A stretch of 64,000 nt of DNA from Carnobacterium maltaromaticum DSM 20342. Lineage in GTDB: Bacteria; Bacillota; Bacilli; Lactobacillales; Carnobacteriaceae. The stretch spans positions 2,666,001 to 2,730,000 of the forward strand of contig NZ_JQMX01000001.1 of assembly GCF_000744945.1 (NCBI RefSeq), given 5' to 3'. This document shows positions 37,157 to 48,345 of this stretch, piece by piece. Position 1 is the first letter of the stretch; each line of letters begins with the position of its first letter. The notes under the pieces are model-generated. The model did not search any database. It was not told the origin of the DNA and was given only the letters and a program-made list of their open reading frames with translations. Both the position numbers and the translations under genes were made by a program.

Positions 37157-38584
37157 ATGAGTGTGATAGGAATGTGGTTTCGTAAAGATTTAAGGTTAAC
37201 AGACAATACAGCACTAATTGCAGCACTGAAAGAGGCTCAATTAAAAAATGACAAACTAGTTGGGATTTTCCATCTAAATCCGCTTCAATTTAAAGTAACG
37301 AGTTTTAATCATGATTATTTTTTTACTGCGGTCGCGCATTTTGTTGAAGTAGCTAAAGCAGCTGGCTTGCCAATTCATTTTTTATATGGAGAGATAGAAG
37401 CAGCTTTTGAGGAACTAACTCAAAAAATTCCGACTTTAAACCAGATTTACTTTAATCGAGATGAACGAGGGTTTGGTGCAGAGCGAGATCGGAAAATGGA
37501 GTCATTTTTTGCAGAAAAAGGGATTGAATGCCATCATTTTCAAGATAGTCATCTGCATGGAGCAACAGAGAATCGAAAACAAGATCAGACGGCGTTTAAA
37601 GTTTTTACTCCTTACTATAAAAGTTGGGAAAAACTTAGAAAACCCAACTTTCAAAAAATTGATAGTCAAAAATTAAAAGAATTTGCTTTAGACAAACAAG
37701 AGCTATTTAGTGAAGGACAGGCTGAATTTACTCAGTTAATGCAATCGGTTGATGAAAAATGGGCGAGTGAAGTTGGGGCGTTAAAAGCGAGAAAGAGATT
37801 ACGTCAATTTATTTCAAGTGGGATCGAGCAGTATGATCAAACACGTGATTTTCCAGCCCAAAAAGGAACGAGTCGGTTATCTCAGTTTTTAAGAACGGGG
37901 GAATTGTCCATTCGCGAAGTGTATCATCGAATTAAGGCCGAGGCCCCAGATAGTATAGGGAAAGAAACGTATCTAAAGGAGTTATGTTGGCGTGATTTTT
38001 ATAATATGATTTATTTTGAAAATCCACAACAGCAAGTATTGGAAATAAAAGAACAGTATCGTAACTTACAGTGGAACAGTGATGAGCAACTTTTGCAGGC
38101 TTGGAAAACCGGCCAAACAGGTTATCCTTTAGTAGATGCAGCCATGCGCCAATTAAATCAAACAGGTTGGATGCATAATCGTTTACGGATGATTGCGGCT
38201 TCTTTTTTAGTTAAAGATTTATTAATGGACTGGCGTTTAGGAGAAGCCTATTTTGCAGAAAAATTAATTGATTATGATGCGGCTTCGAACATTGGTGGCT
38301 GGCAGTGGGCGGCTTCAACAGGAACTGATGCAGTTCCTTATTTCCGGATTTTTAATCCAACAACTCAAAGCCAACGTTTTGATGAAGCGGGAGATTTTAT
38401 TTATAAGTATGTACCAGAGTTAAAAGGGATTCCACATGCTTATCTTCATGAACCAAGTAAGATGCCACTAAATATCCAACAAGAAAAGCAGATTGTCATT
38501 GGTGAGGATTATCCACAGCCGATTGTTCAGCATAAATTGATGAGAAAAAAAGCCTTGGAATTATTTAAAGGAATTGATCAGTGA
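37157..38584 (+). CDS. phr: Deoxyribodipyrimidine photolyase
   Basis: The 475-residue protein uses light to split pyrimidine dimers. The N-terminal alpha/beta antenna domain starts IGMWFRKDLRLTDNTAL. The C-terminal FAD domain has TSRLSQFLRTGELSIREVY, ELCWRDFYNMIYF, GYPLVDAAMRQLNQTGWMHNRLRM and NIGGWQWAASTGTDAVPYFRIFNP, the class I FAD-binding motifs. ATG at 37157 follows AGGGGGAAG; the ORF 5' of it is leader. It stands alone after the men genes. Confidence 0.95.
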   Translation: MSVIGMWFRKDLRLTDNTALIAALKEAQLKNDKLVGIFHLNPLQFKVTSFNHDYFFTAVAHFVEVAKAAGLPIHFLYGEIEAAFEELTQKIPTLNQIYFNRDERGFGAERDRKMESFFAEKGIECHHFQDSHLHGATENRKQDQTAFKVFTPYYKSWEKLRKPNFQKIDSQKLKEFALDKQELFSEGQAEFTQLMQSVDEKWASEVGALKARKRLRQFISSGIEQYDQTRDFPAQKGTSRLSQFLRTGELSIREVYHRIKAEAPDSIGKETYLKELCWRDFYNMIYFENPQQQVLEIKEQYRNLQWNSDEQLLQAWKTGQTGYPLVDAAMRQLNQTGWMHNRLRMIAASFLVKDLLMDWRLGEAYFAEKLIDYDAASNIGGWQWAASTGTDAVPYFRIFNPTTQSQRFDEAGDFIYKYVPELKGIPHAYLHEPSKMPLNIQQEKQIVIGEDYPQPIVQHKLMRKKALELFKGIDQ

Positions 38585-38733
38585 AAAAATTATAGGAGAA
38601 GAAGCTTTAGTAAATTCCCTTGATGCAAGTGGCTTTTTCATAACTTATCGCGCAATAGAAGTGGATTTTATGTTATACTATTCAAGAATGGAAAATTGTC
38701 TATAAATTTAAAATACTCAAGGAGGCACTTTAG

Positions 38734-40749
<2,016 letters not shown>

Positions 40750-40760
40750 TTATATTGAGT

Positions 40761-40800
40761 CAGCAACCCTGCTAAAGTAAAATTATTAGCAGGGTTGCTG
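40761..40800 (+). terminator. Terminator of metG
   Basis: CAGCAACCCTGCTA and TAGCAGGGTTGCTG arms pair perfectly; weak T-run. Confidence 0.75.
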
Positions 40801-40848
40801 TTGCTCATACTATAATACCTAAAGTTATCTCAATAAGAAAGGATTGAA

Positions 40849-41619
40849 ATGATGTTATTTGATACACATACACATTTAAACGATGAAGCTTTTGCTACAG
40901 AAATTCCAGAAGCAATCGCTCGTGCCAAAGAAAATGATGTCACAAAAATGGCAATTGTCGGATTCGATGAAAAAACAATTGAAAAATCACTAGAATTAAG
41001 TCGAAATTATGATGGATTATATAGTATTATTGGCTGGCATCCAACAGAAGCCTACCTATATACAGATAAAATTGAAGAAAAGTTAGTTGAACAATTACAA
41101 TTGCCTAAAATAGTCGCAATGGGTGAAATGGGCTTGGATTATCATTGGGACACATCACCTAAAAATGTTCAAAAAGATGTTTTCCGCCGTCAAATGCGAA
41201 TTGCTAAAGTGTTGAAACTACCAATTAGTATTCATATGCGTGATGCGATTGAAGATACGTATCAAATCTTGAAAGAAGAGCATGTAGAAGATATTGGTGG
41301 AATTATGCATAGCTTTAGTGGCGATGTAGATTGGATGGAACGCTTTTTAGATTTAGGGATGCATATTTCTATGAGTGGTGTTGTAACCTTTAAAAAAGCT
41401 TTTGAAGTTCATGAAGTGGCTAAACAGGTTCCCTTTGATAAATTATTGGTTGAAACAGATGCTCCTTATCTTGCTCCGGTACCTTTTAGAGGCAAACGGA
41501 ATGAACCAGCTTATGTAAAATATGTGGCTGAAAAAATTGCTGAATTGAGAGAGTGCAGTTACCAAGAAGTTGCGAATCAAACAACGGAAAATGCTGAAAA
41601 ACTATTTAGGTTACGCTAA
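40849..41619 (+). CDS. TatD-family metal-dependent DNase
   Basis: The 256-residue TIM-barrel hydrolase has the metal ligands [31 protein letters not shown] and ETDAPYLAP. It is the homologue of B. subtilis YabD, whose gene also lies between metS and rnmV. AAAGGATTG precedes two adjacent ATG codons (40849, 40852); either could be used. Its stop overlaps the rnmV start by one base. Confidence 0.95.
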   Translation: MMLFDTHTHLNDEAFATEIPEAIARAKENDVTKMAIVGFDEKTIEKSLELSRNYDGLYSIIGWHPTEAYLYTDKIEEKLVEQLQLPKIVAMGEMGLDYHWDTSPKNVQKDVFRRQMRIAKVLKLPISIHMRDAIEDTYQILKEEHVEDIGGIMHSFSGDVDWMERFLDLGMHISMSGVVTFKKAFEVHEVAKQVPFDKLLVETDAPYLAPVPFRGKRNEPAYVKYVAEKIAELRECSYQEVANQTTENAEKLFRLR

Positions 41620-42185
41620 TGGATAAAATTAAAGAAATTATTGTAGTCGAAGGTCGTGACGATACAAGACGTATCAAAGAGGCAGTCGTAGCGGACACAT
41701 TGGAAACACGGGGTTCTGCTATCGATAACTCAATTCTTGCTTTAATTGCAAAAGCTCAAGAAACACGAGGTGTTATCGTTTTTACAGATCCAGATTTTCC
41801 AGGTGAGAAAATCAGAAAAACAATTTCTCGTGCTGTTCCAGGTGTCAAACATGCTTTTTTAAAAGTTGCAGATGCCAAGCCTAAAGGCAAAGGTAGCCTT
41901 GGGATTGAGCATGCGACACCAGAGGCGATTCGTGAAGCTTTAGGAAAAGCTTATACAGAAACTATTTCGAAAGAATCACTAATTTCACGGGAGCTGTTAA
42001 TTGATGCCGGTCTATTAGCAGGCCCGTTTGCTAAAAAAAGGCGTGAAAAATTAGGCGAATCATTAAATATCGGGTATACTAACGGCAAACAGCTTGAAAA
42101 AAGATTGCAGATGTTTCAAATTACCCCAGAACAAGTAATTGAGGCCATGCAACGAATCTTGGAGGATGAAAATGACCCAGCGTAA
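41619..42185 (+). CDS. rnmV: Ribonuclease M5
   Basis: RNase M5 matures 5S rRNA. The 188-residue protein has the Toprim motif [14 protein letters not shown] and the DxD site [13 protein letters not shown]. The start overlaps the tatD-family stop (TAATG) and the end overlaps rsmA by 14 bp, so all three genes are translationally linked. Confidence 0.95.
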   Translation: MDKIKEIIVVEGRDDTRRIKEAVVADTLETRGSAIDNSILALIAKAQETRGVIVFTDPDFPGEKIRKTISRAVPGVKHAFLKVADAKPKGKGSLGIEHATPEAIREALGKAYTETISKESLISRELLIDAGLLAGPFAKKRREKLGESLNIGYTNGKQLEKRLQMFQITPEQVIEAMQRILEDENDPA

Positions 42186-43065
42186 AGATATTGCAACACC
42201 TAGCAGAACTAAAGAAATCTTAGCAAAACATGGTTTTTCAGTTAAGAAAAGTCTTGGACAAAATTTTATTGTCGATCCTAATATCCTTGTGAATATTGTT
42301 GCGGCTGCAGGTTTAGATAAAGATACTAATGTTGTTGAGGTTGGGCCTGGAATAGGTGCATTGACAGAACATTTAGCCAGAGCCAGTAAAGAAGTAGTAG
42401 CTTTTGAAATAGATGATCGCTTACTTCCTGTTTTAGCGGATACATTAAGTCCATATGACAATGTTGAAATTGTCCATACTGATGTATTGAAGGCTAATTT
42501 GGCAGAGATATTAACCCCGCGCCTTAATTTAGAAGAACGCCTAATGGTAGTTGCTAATTTACCTTATTACATTACAACGCCAATTATTATGCATTTTCTA
42601 GAATCAGAAGTCCGAATTGATGGTCTAGTAATTATGACCCAGAAAGAAGTTGGGGATCGGATTACTGCTGCTCCAGGAACAAAAGCCTATGGTTCCTTAT
42701 CGATTGCGATTCAATATTATATGGAAGCAGAAATTGCTTTTATTGTGCCTAAAACAGTTTTTGTTCCACAACCAAATGTTGATTCTGCGATTATTAAATT
42801 AACTAGACGTGAGCAACCTAGTGTCATTGTTAAAAATGAAAAAATATTTTTCCAAGTAGCACGAGCTGCTTTTGTTCAACGTCGTAAAACATTATGGAAT
42901 AATCTTCTAGTCCGTTACGGAAAAGAAGAAGAGATCAAAGAGAAGTTAGTTAAAGCTTTAGAACTAGCGGATATAGATCCAAAACGTCGAGGTGAAACGC
43001 TAAGTTTAGCTGAATTTGGTCGATTATCAGATGCAATTGTTGAATTCTTTCCAGAAAATAATTAG
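42172..43065 (+). CDS. rsmA: 16S rRNA dimethyladenosine transferase
   Basis: The enzyme (KsgA) dimethylates two adenines in the 3' helix of 16S rRNA. The 297-residue protein has [11 protein letters not shown], the SAM motif [11 protein letters not shown], and the catalytic NLPYYIT. GGAGG lies 7 nt before the ATG at 42172; nearer in-frame ATG codons are too close to it. It ends the metG block; an Fst-like locus follows. Confidence 0.97.
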   Translation: MTQRKDIATPSRTKEILAKHGFSVKKSLGQNFIVDPNILVNIVAAAGLDKDTNVVEVGPGIGALTEHLARASKEVVAFEIDDRLLPVLADTLSPYDNVEIVHTDVLKANLAEILTPRLNLEERLMVVANLPYYITTPIIMHFLESEVRIDGLVIMTQKEVGDRITAAPGTKAYGSLSIAIQYYMEAEIAFIVPKTVFVPQPNVDSAIIKLTRREQPSVIVKNEKIFFQVARAAFVQRRKTLWNNLLVRYGKEEEIKEKLVKALELADIDPKRRGETLSLAEFGRLSDAIVEFFPENN

Positions 43066-43075
43066 ATAGAGAAAC

Positions 43076-43104
43076 TTGAAAAAATAAAAAATACATGTTA
43101 TACT
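43076..43104 (+). promoter_or_regulatory. Promoter of antisense RNA at Fst-like locus 2
   Basis: TTGAAA (43076-43081) and TATACT (43099-43104) with a 17-nt spacer, just after rsmA. Confidence 0.65.
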
Positions 43105-43110
43105 CAAGGT

Positions 43111-43170
43111 AGAAAAAAATCAAATGAAACACCGAACCCCCATACTGTTGTGAGTATGGGGGTTTTGTTT
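43111..43170 (+). ncRNA. Putative antisense antitoxin RNA of Fst-like locus 2
   Basis: An RNA of about 60 nt is predicted from the promoter to the terminator. It carries AATCAAATGAAACACC (43118-43133), repeated 15/16 at 43291-43306 over the toxin start, so it can pair with the toxin mRNA. Confidence 0.6.
43135..43170. terminator. Bidirectional terminator of Fst-like locus 2
   Basis: AACCCCCATAC and GTATGGGGGTT arms, as in locus 1, with T-rich sequence following. Confidence 0.75.
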
Positions 43171-43204
43171 AATCTAAGTAAACAGATGCTGACCTAGACA
43201 CCTC

Positions 43205-43296
43205 TTATTTATCTTTGCGGTTAAGCCAATAACCGAAAAACTCTGCCAGTAATGCAATCAACAAAGGTAAGATAAACGTTGTTAAAAAAGAATCAA
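43205..43296 (-). pseudogene. Frameshifted Fst-family toxin
   Basis: The frame matching the locus 1 toxin (FILPLLIALLAEFFGYWL, then NRKDK) has no start codon in phase. The TTG at 43294-43296, placed after GAGGAGG exactly like the ATG of locus 1, hits a stop after four codons. One more T in the six-T tract would restore a 30-residue peptide starting M-I-L-F-L. The length from TTG to stop is 92 nt, one short of 93. It is a disabled toxin, a phase-variable tract or a sequencing error. Confidence 0.7.
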
Positions 43297-43306
43297 ATGA
43301 AGCACC
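43291..43306. repeat. Direct repeat at the toxin start (partner of 43118-43133)
   Basis: AATCAAATGAAGCACC differs from the antisense copy in one base and covers the toxin start region. Confidence 0.6.
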
Positions 43307-43453
43307 TCCTCACATATTGGGATTGTTCCTGTGAGATAGGTGAGTAATTAAGTATACCAGAGTGAAAGAACTAAGGTTTTTCTATTTTCTATCTTTAAAA
43401 CGCAGGAAATGAATAAATTACCTAATAAATCAGCGAAATTGAAAAGGATATAG

Positions 43454-43497
43454 AGGTAACTAGGGAAAAATAATTTGATTTAGTTACCTATTTTTTT
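43454..43497 (+). terminator. Terminator in the veg upstream gap
   Basis: AGGTAACTA and TAGTTACCT arms with TATTTTTTT after. Confidence 0.75.
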
Positions 43498-43721
43498 AGA
43501 GACTACTAGTTTGTTCAATTTTAGTTTAATGACCAAAATAATAACTGTGAAGATATAAATTAGTACTTAGTATTAGTAGATTTATTTTTCATATTATTAT
43601 CTTATGGGTCATAATGATATACCAAAAAATTGTTTTTTTAAGTGGTTTTAAGCCATATATAGCAGTCTTTTGCGAAAAAATCTTAGTTTTTTTAATTTTT
43701 TCTAATTTAAAGAATAAGTAG

Positions 43722-43777
43722 TTGCATCTAGCTATTTCATGTGGTATACTTGTTAAATTTGTCAGAATATGGTATAC
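43722..43777 (+). promoter_or_regulatory. Tandem extended -10 promoters of veg
   Basis: P1 has TTGCAT (43722-43727) and TATACT (43745-43750), spacer 17. P2 has TTGTTA (43750-43755) and TATACT (43772-43777), spacer 16. Both -10 boxes are in the repeated TGGTATACTT. The veg promoter is known to be strong in Bacillus. Confidence 0.7.
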
Positions 43778-43800
43778 TTTACCTCAGTGAGGTGAATCTA

Positions 43801-44058
43801 ATGCCAAATACATTAGCAAGTATCAAAAAGAACTTGGATTGTCAGTTAGGTAGAAAGATTATGTTGACCGCGCAAACGGGTCGCAAAAGAAAGACCGAAC
43901 GAAAGGGCGTTTTGAGAGAAACTTACCCGTCTGTTTTCGTTGTAGATTTAGATCAAGATGAAAATGCATTTGAACGTGTTTCTTATAGTTATACAGATGT
44001 TTTGACTCAATCCGTTGAAATTCAATTTTTTGACGAAAACAGTCGCCAATATGCTTAA
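43801..44058 (+). CDS. veg: Veg protein
   Basis: The 85-residue protein starts MPNTLASIKKNLDCQLGRKI and has the family core GRKRKTERKGVLRETYPSVF. Veg stimulates biofilm formation in Bacillus. The ATG at 43801 follows GAGGTGAAT. Position after rsmA matches the Bacillus order. Two strong promoters and a tight terminator suggest high expression. Confidence 0.93.
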   Translation: MPNTLASIKKNLDCQLGRKIMLTAQTGRKRKTERKGVLRETYPSVFVVDLDQDENAFERVSYSYTDVLTQSVEIQFFDENSRQYA

Positions 44059-44068
44059 TAGTAAGACC

Positions 44069-44095
44069 ACGAGCTGATGAAGCTCGTTTTTTTTT
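44069..44095 (+). terminator. Terminator of veg
   Basis: ACGAGCT and AGCTCGT arms with a GATGA loop, followed by eight or more T. Confidence 0.92.
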
Positions 44096-44101
44096 ACATA
44101 A

Positions 44102-44157
44102 AAACAGAGAATCTATTATTGTTAGGAATTACTCTAACAATAATAGATTCTCTGTTT
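44102..44157. terminator. Perfect 24-bp stem-loop, terminator for the deaminase gene
   Basis: Arms 44102-44125 and 44134-44157 are perfectly complementary with an 8-nt loop. It lies just after the minus-strand deaminase gene. Confidence 0.75.
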
Positions 44158-44167
44158 GTTTAGCATA

Positions 44168-44617
44168 TCAAAAATAATCCGCTAAAATTTTGGTCCCTTC
44201 GTTATTTAAAATCAAACCATGTGTGGTTGGTCTAAAAGGGCTTTTTTCAAAAACTTCTTCGCTACTTATCATGATATTAAATCCAGCAATTTCTTGTAAT
44301 TGACTATGGCTAGCAGAATAAACTAATTTACCTAATTTAGACCAAACCATGGCGCCTGAACACATACAACAAGGTTCACAACTAGTATATAAAGTATAAT
44401 CGGATAAATCGCTAATTTGGTTGGTATGACAAAATTCTCTAATCAAGCTCATTTCAGCATGGGCTGTTGGATCGCTAGACTTGTGGATAGAATTTTGTGT
44501 CTCAAAGACTATTTTTCCATCTTTTACCAAAATAGCTCCAAATGGTTCATTTCCAGATTTGGCAGCTGTACTTGCTAGTTCAAGCGCGCGTTTCATAAAA
44601 TGTTCAACATTAGTCAT
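44168..44617 (-). CDS. Nucleoside/guanine deaminase family protein
   Basis: The 149-residue zinc enzyme has HAEMSLI (catalytic Glu and zinc His) and SCEPCCMCSGAM (two zinc Cys), the cytidine/guanine deaminase pattern. Length and the C-terminal region (STELTD-like part SEEVFEKSPF) fit guanine deaminase better than the tRNA adenosine deaminase TadA. It is followed at once by the exonuclease gene on the same strand, upstream. RBS GGAGGG precedes the ATG. Confidence 0.85.
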   Translation of the reverse strand: MTNVEHFMKRALELASTAAKSGNEPFGAILVKDGKIVFETQNSIHKSSDPTAHAEMSLIREFCHTNQISDLSDYTLYTSCEPCCMCSGAMVWSKLGKLVYSASHSQLQEIAGFNIMISSEEVFEKSPFRPTTHGLILNNEGTKILADYF

Positions 44618-44649
44618 AAAATTATTTTCCCTCCTTATAAGCTAAGCTA

Positions 44650-45405
44650 TTATAGATTAATTTGTAGCTCAACGGGACAATGATCACTTCCAACAACTTC
44701 ATTTAGGATAGCAGCAGAAACGAGTTTTTCTTGTAAACGTTCAGAAACAATAAAATAATCAATGCGCCATCCAGCATTATTAGCGCGAGCATTGAAACGA
44801 TAGCTCCACCAAGAATAAGCCCCTTCTAGTTCTGGATAAAAATAACGAAAAGTGTCAATATAACCATTTTCCAAAAACTCAGTGAATTTGCCACGTTCTT
44901 CATCTGTAAATCCAGCATTTTTCCGGTTGGTTTTCCAATTTTTGATATCAATATTCTCATGAGCTACATTTAAATCACCACATACAATAACTGGTTTTTC
45001 AGCATCTAATTGATTTAAATAAGCCAAGAAATCTTCTTCCCAAGTCATGCGGTAATCTAAGCGTTTTAATTCGTTTTGTGAATTAGGTGTGTAGCAAGTT
45101 ACAACATAATAGTCAGGATAACTAAGAGTAATGACTCGTCCTTCTTGGTCATGTTCTTCTTTGCCTAATCCATAAAAAACGTCATCAGGTTCATGTTTGG
45201 TAAAAATAGCTGTTCCCGAATAGCCTTTTTTTTCAGCATAATTCCAGTATTGATGATAGCCGGGTAGCTCAAGATCAATTTGGTCAGCTTGTAATTTAGT
45301 TTCTTGGAGACAGAAAAAATCAGCATCCAATTGGTTGAAAATATCGATAAAGCCTTTTTTCACAACAGCTCGTAAACCATTGACGTTCCATGAGATTAAT
45401 TTCAT
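44650..45405 (-). CDS. exoA: Exodeoxyribonuclease III (AP endonuclease)
   Basis: The 251-residue enzyme repairs abasic DNA. Motifs are [30 protein letters not shown], and [11 protein letters not shown], the EEP-fold catalytic set. The ATG at 45405 follows AAGGAGCTG; the longer frame 5' of it is not credible. It lies 32 bp upstream of the deaminase gene, probably one transcript. Confidence 0.95.
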   Translation of the reverse strand: MKLISWNVNGLRAVVKKGFIDIFNQLDADFFCLQETKLQADQIDLELPGYHQYWNYAEKKGYSGTAIFTKHEPDDVFYGLGKEEHDQEGRVITLSYPDYYVVTCYTPNSQNELKRLDYRMTWEEDFLAYLNQLDAEKPVIVCGDLNVAHENIDIKNWKTNRKNAGFTDEERGKFTEFLENGYIDTFRYFYPELEGAYSWWSYRFNARANNAGWRIDYFIVSERLQEKLVSAAILNEVVGSDHCPVELQINL

Positions 45406-45612
45406 ACATACAGCTCCTTCATCTAATGTTGCGATTCTTTCAACTTTAATAAAGAAAATAAAGTTTCCTTCCTCTATTGTACTCAAAGGAAGATCAATAG
45501 TAAATTGAAGCGCTTATAAATAAGTACTCTTTCTTTATAAAATTTGGTAAACTAGAACTGTAAGTTAAACATAAAGAATAGGCTCAAAAAATAAATGAAA
45601 TGAGGCAATTTA

Positions 45613-46527
45613 ATGAAAAAAATTGGTATTATTGGTTTAGGTGGTATTTCTCAAAAAGCTTATTTACCTGTTATGATGGCAATGGGACAAGAAGTAGAAT
45701 GGCATTTATATACACGAAATCAAGAAAGACTAACAGAAATTAGCCAACAATATCGTGTTGAACATACCTATCCAAGCATTGAAGCCTTAATTGAAAGTGG
45801 AATAACCGCAGCTTTTGTGCATACTGCCACTGAAACTCATGGTGCGATTATTCGCCAATTACTAGAGCATAATCTTCATGTTTATGTAGATAAACCAATC
45901 AGTGAGAATATAGCTGAAGTAAAAGAATTGATTCAGTTGGCTGAAAGTAAAAATTTACAGCTAGTGACTGGTTTCAACCGTCGTTTTGCACCAATGGTTC
46001 AAAAATTAAAAGCTGTACCTAATAAAAATATGGTTTTCGTCCAAAAAAATAAAGAAAATGGTGGCGGTAGTGTCGAACGTGGAATTTATGATATGTTTAT
46101 TCATGTTTTGGATACAGCTACGTATTTATTAGATGAACCTATTCTAAAAAGCAGCTATCATCTAGTTGAAGAAAAAGGTCAGTTGAAAAATTGTATCATG
46201 CAGCTAATTACAGCTAGTACAGTTTGTGTTGCTTCGATGAATTATGTTTCAGGAGCTAATTCTGAAGTAATGGAAGTCATGTCACCAACTGGAACGCATC
46301 GCGTATTGAATCTGACGGAGTATTCAAGTAATGAACTAGGAAAAGAGATGATCCAACACTTTGGAGATTGGACTCCAACTCTAGAAAAACGAGGATTTGC
46401 TCCTTTAATTCGTGAATTTATTTCTGGATTATCGACAGGTGAACAACCAGTAAGTACTGAATCTGCTTATATTAGCCATCAACTATGCCATCAAATTGTG
46501 ATGGGTGACATTAAACATACTCTATAG
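45613..46527 (+). CDS. Gfo/Idh/MocA-family oxidoreductase
   Basis: The 304-residue protein starts with the Rossmann motif IGIIGLGGISQKAYLPVM. DKPISENIAEV carries the conserved Lys-Pro of the family (EKP variant), and a C-terminal alpha/beta domain follows. It would act on a sugar or cyclitol with NAD(P). RBS TGAGGC precedes the ATG. It stands alone, so the substrate is unknown. Confidence 0.88.
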   Translation: MKKIGIIGLGGISQKAYLPVMMAMGQEVEWHLYTRNQERLTEISQQYRVEHTYPSIEALIESGITAAFVHTATETHGAIIRQLLEHNLHVYVDKPISENIAEVKELIQLAESKNLQLVTGFNRRFAPMVQKLKAVPNKNMVFVQKNKENGGGSVERGIYDMFIHVLDTATYLLDEPILKSSYHLVEEKGQLKNCIMQLITASTVCVASMNYVSGANSEVMEVMSPTGTHRVLNLTEYSSNELGKEMIQHFGDWTPTLEKRGFAPLIREFISGLSTGEQPVSTESAYISHQLCHQIVMGDIKHTL

Positions 46528-46589
46528 AATAGAAATAGTTATTAGTGAATTTGCTAATAACTATTTTTATTAGACTAGCTTTTTTACAT

Positions 46590-46705
46590 GCTAGCTCTTA
46601 TGAGCCAACTCCTCGAGAAAAAGATAAAAATTCGAGATGGCAAAAAGCGCCATATCAATTTTTCCTATTTTCTTATCGGAGCTAAGCGGCTCAACGAGCT
46701 TTTTT
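46590..46705 (+). repeat. Dispersed hairpin repeat, single copy
   Basis: It begins GCTAGCTCTTATGAGCC, has GATGGC/GCGCCAT as centre, and ends GGAGCTAAGCGGCTCAACGAG. It fills the gap before the two-component system; the rest of 46528-46848 shows no gene. Confidence 0.75.
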
Positions 46706-46848
46706 TACATAAAAGTTTATCAAATGTTTATACTTATTTTAGGTGAGATTTATGTCTAATTGGTATGCTAAAGAGGTAGATTAACTAATTAATTTTAAAC
46801 TTTATGTTAGGATAGATAAAAAGAGGAACTTAAACAAGGAGGTTCGGG

Positions 46849-48339
46849 ATGACGATAAAAATGCGGTTTTTAATTTCTTATTTAGGCGGCATCATTGTGA
46901 CGCTATTGTCTTTATTTTTAATTAGCTCAATCACACTTTTTGTTGTAACAGGGAGTGTTCCATCACCCAATAATTTATATAAAATGATTACCAGAGAACG
47001 TTCATTAAGTCTTGAGGAAGAAGGGGCTTTTTTAGAACTACGTTTATTGGCAAAAAATGAACCAGATAGCTTAAAAAATTTAGAGAATCCTGAATTAGTA
47101 AAAATTATTCAAGAAATTGAAAAGCAGAATTTAGCAGTTGTTATTCGTCAAGGCGAGGATATTTCTTATTATTCTAATGGACTTGTTGAAAAATCGCTTT
47201 TGGCTCATTTCCCAATATATGAACCCAATAATTTAAAAGTTAATGGTACGATTGATAATGCTGGTCGCTTATATCGCTACATGAAATTTGATTTTAAAGA
47301 CAGTAGTCAGATGGCTAACAGTGTGATGGTTTTGAAAAAAGAAAATACCTTTGTGGAGTTCTTACAAAAATGGGGACTGCTGATTAGTGGCTTAATTATA
47401 CTAATTGCTTTAATCTTTGTACAACTCTTTAATCGGTCGATTACAAAAACTATTATTGAACCGTTAGATCAGCTGAAAAAAAGCACTGAAACGATGAAAA
47501 CTGGAAATTTGGAAAGTATAGAAGTTCCATTAGATAATGAGTACGCAGCCAATGAAATTAAAGAGTTAGCAGATAGTTTTGAAGAGATGCGTTTGCAAGT
47601 TAAGCAATCGGCTATTGAACAAAAAAGGTATGAAGAAAATCGGAAAGAATTAATTGCCAATATTTCTCATGACTTAAAAACACCAATTACCTCCATTATC
47701 GGTTATGTCGAAGGTTTGCAGGACGGGGTTGCTACAACAAAAGAAAAAGAAGCTCAATATTTAGCGACAATTCATAAAAAAGCGACAAGTCTAAATCATT
47801 TAATTGAAGAGTTGTTTCTTTATTCTAAATTAGACTTACAAAAAATTGGCTTTAATTTTGAGGAAGTCAATATCAGACAATTTCTTGTTCATATTAGTGA
47901 AGAATATCAGATGGAGTTGGCTAATCAAGGGACACATTTAAGCACTGAATTTGGTGAGGAGCAAGATGCCTATTGTCTTATTGATCGAGAACAAGTAAAC
48001 CGGATATTAGGAAATTTAATCCAAAATAGTTTGAATTTTAGAGATATGGGAAAAGAATTCAATCAAGTTATTCTTCGTTTGACTCAAACAGAAAGTAAGG
48101 TTTGGATTGAAGTTGAAGATAATGGCATTGGAATTGACGAAGAGCAACAGGCTTTTATCTTTGATCGTTTTTATCGTGGTGAAAGTTCACGTAACATTGC
48201 AATGGGTGGATCGGGTTTAGGATTAGCTATTGTCAAACAATTAGTTGAAGCTCATGGCGGAACGTTGCAATTAAATAGTATTAAGGGCCAAGGGACAAAA
48301 ATTGCCTTTTGTTTAAATAAACTAGTAGAGAAAGAGTGA
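46849..48339 (+). CDS. Sensor histidine kinase
   Basis: The 496-residue membrane kinase has an N-terminal helix (FLISYLGGIIVTLLSLFLIS), an extracellular sensor domain, and a second helix (about residues 176-196). A HAMP region follows. The H-box is ISHDLKTP with His274, the N-box NLIQNSLNF, and the G-boxes EDNGIGID and GGSGLGLAIVKQL. RBS AAGGAGG precedes the ATG. The response regulator starts 6 bp after its stop, and a lipoprotein follows; the signal is unknown. Confidence 0.92.
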   Translation: MTIKMRFLISYLGGIIVTLLSLFLISSITLFVVTGSVPSPNNLYKMITRERSLSLEEEGAFLELRLLAKNEPDSLKNLENPELVKIIQEIEKQNLAVVIRQGEDISYYSNGLVEKSLLAHFPIYEPNNLKVNGTIDNAGRLYRYMKFDFKDSSQMANSVMVLKKENTFVEFLQKWGLLISGLIILIALIFVQLFNRSITKTIIEPLDQLKKSTETMKTGNLESIEVPLDNEYAANEIKELADSFEEMRLQVKQSAIEQKRYEENRKELIANISHDLKTPITSIIGYVEGLQDGVATTKEKEAQYLATIHKKATSLNHLIEELFLYSKLDLQKIGFNFEEVNIRQFLVHISEEYQMELANQGTHLSTEFGEEQDAYCLIDREQVNRILGNLIQNSLNFRDMGKEFNQVILRLTQTESKVWIEVEDNGIGIDEEQQAFIFDRFYRGESSRNIAMGGSGLGLAIVKQLVEAHGGTLQLNSIKGQGTKIAFCLNKLVEKE

Positions 48340-48345
48340 GTGGAA

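Larger units (their letters stand above)
43357..43800. other. Gap before veg, with terminator and tandem promoters
   Basis: No gene is seen. It holds a terminator (43454-43497: AGGTAACTA and TAGTTACCT arms then seven T) and the veg promoters at its end. The rest is AT-rich without clear structure. Confidence 0.6.

Noticed and set aside
37461..37676. 71-aa ORF inside the photolyase gene
   Set aside because: It is in another frame of a well-supported gene.
38585..38733. T-box leader upstream of metG
   Set aside because: The gap is only about 150 bp and shows no specifier or T-box sequence, nor an antiterminator/terminator pair.
42063..42461. 132-aa minus-strand ORF across rnmV and rsmA
   Set aside because: It is antisense to two conserved genes and has no family features.
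45406..45486. N-terminal extension of exonuclease III
   Set aside because: The family starts at [10 protein letters not shown], and AAGGAGCTG lies just before the ATG at 45405.
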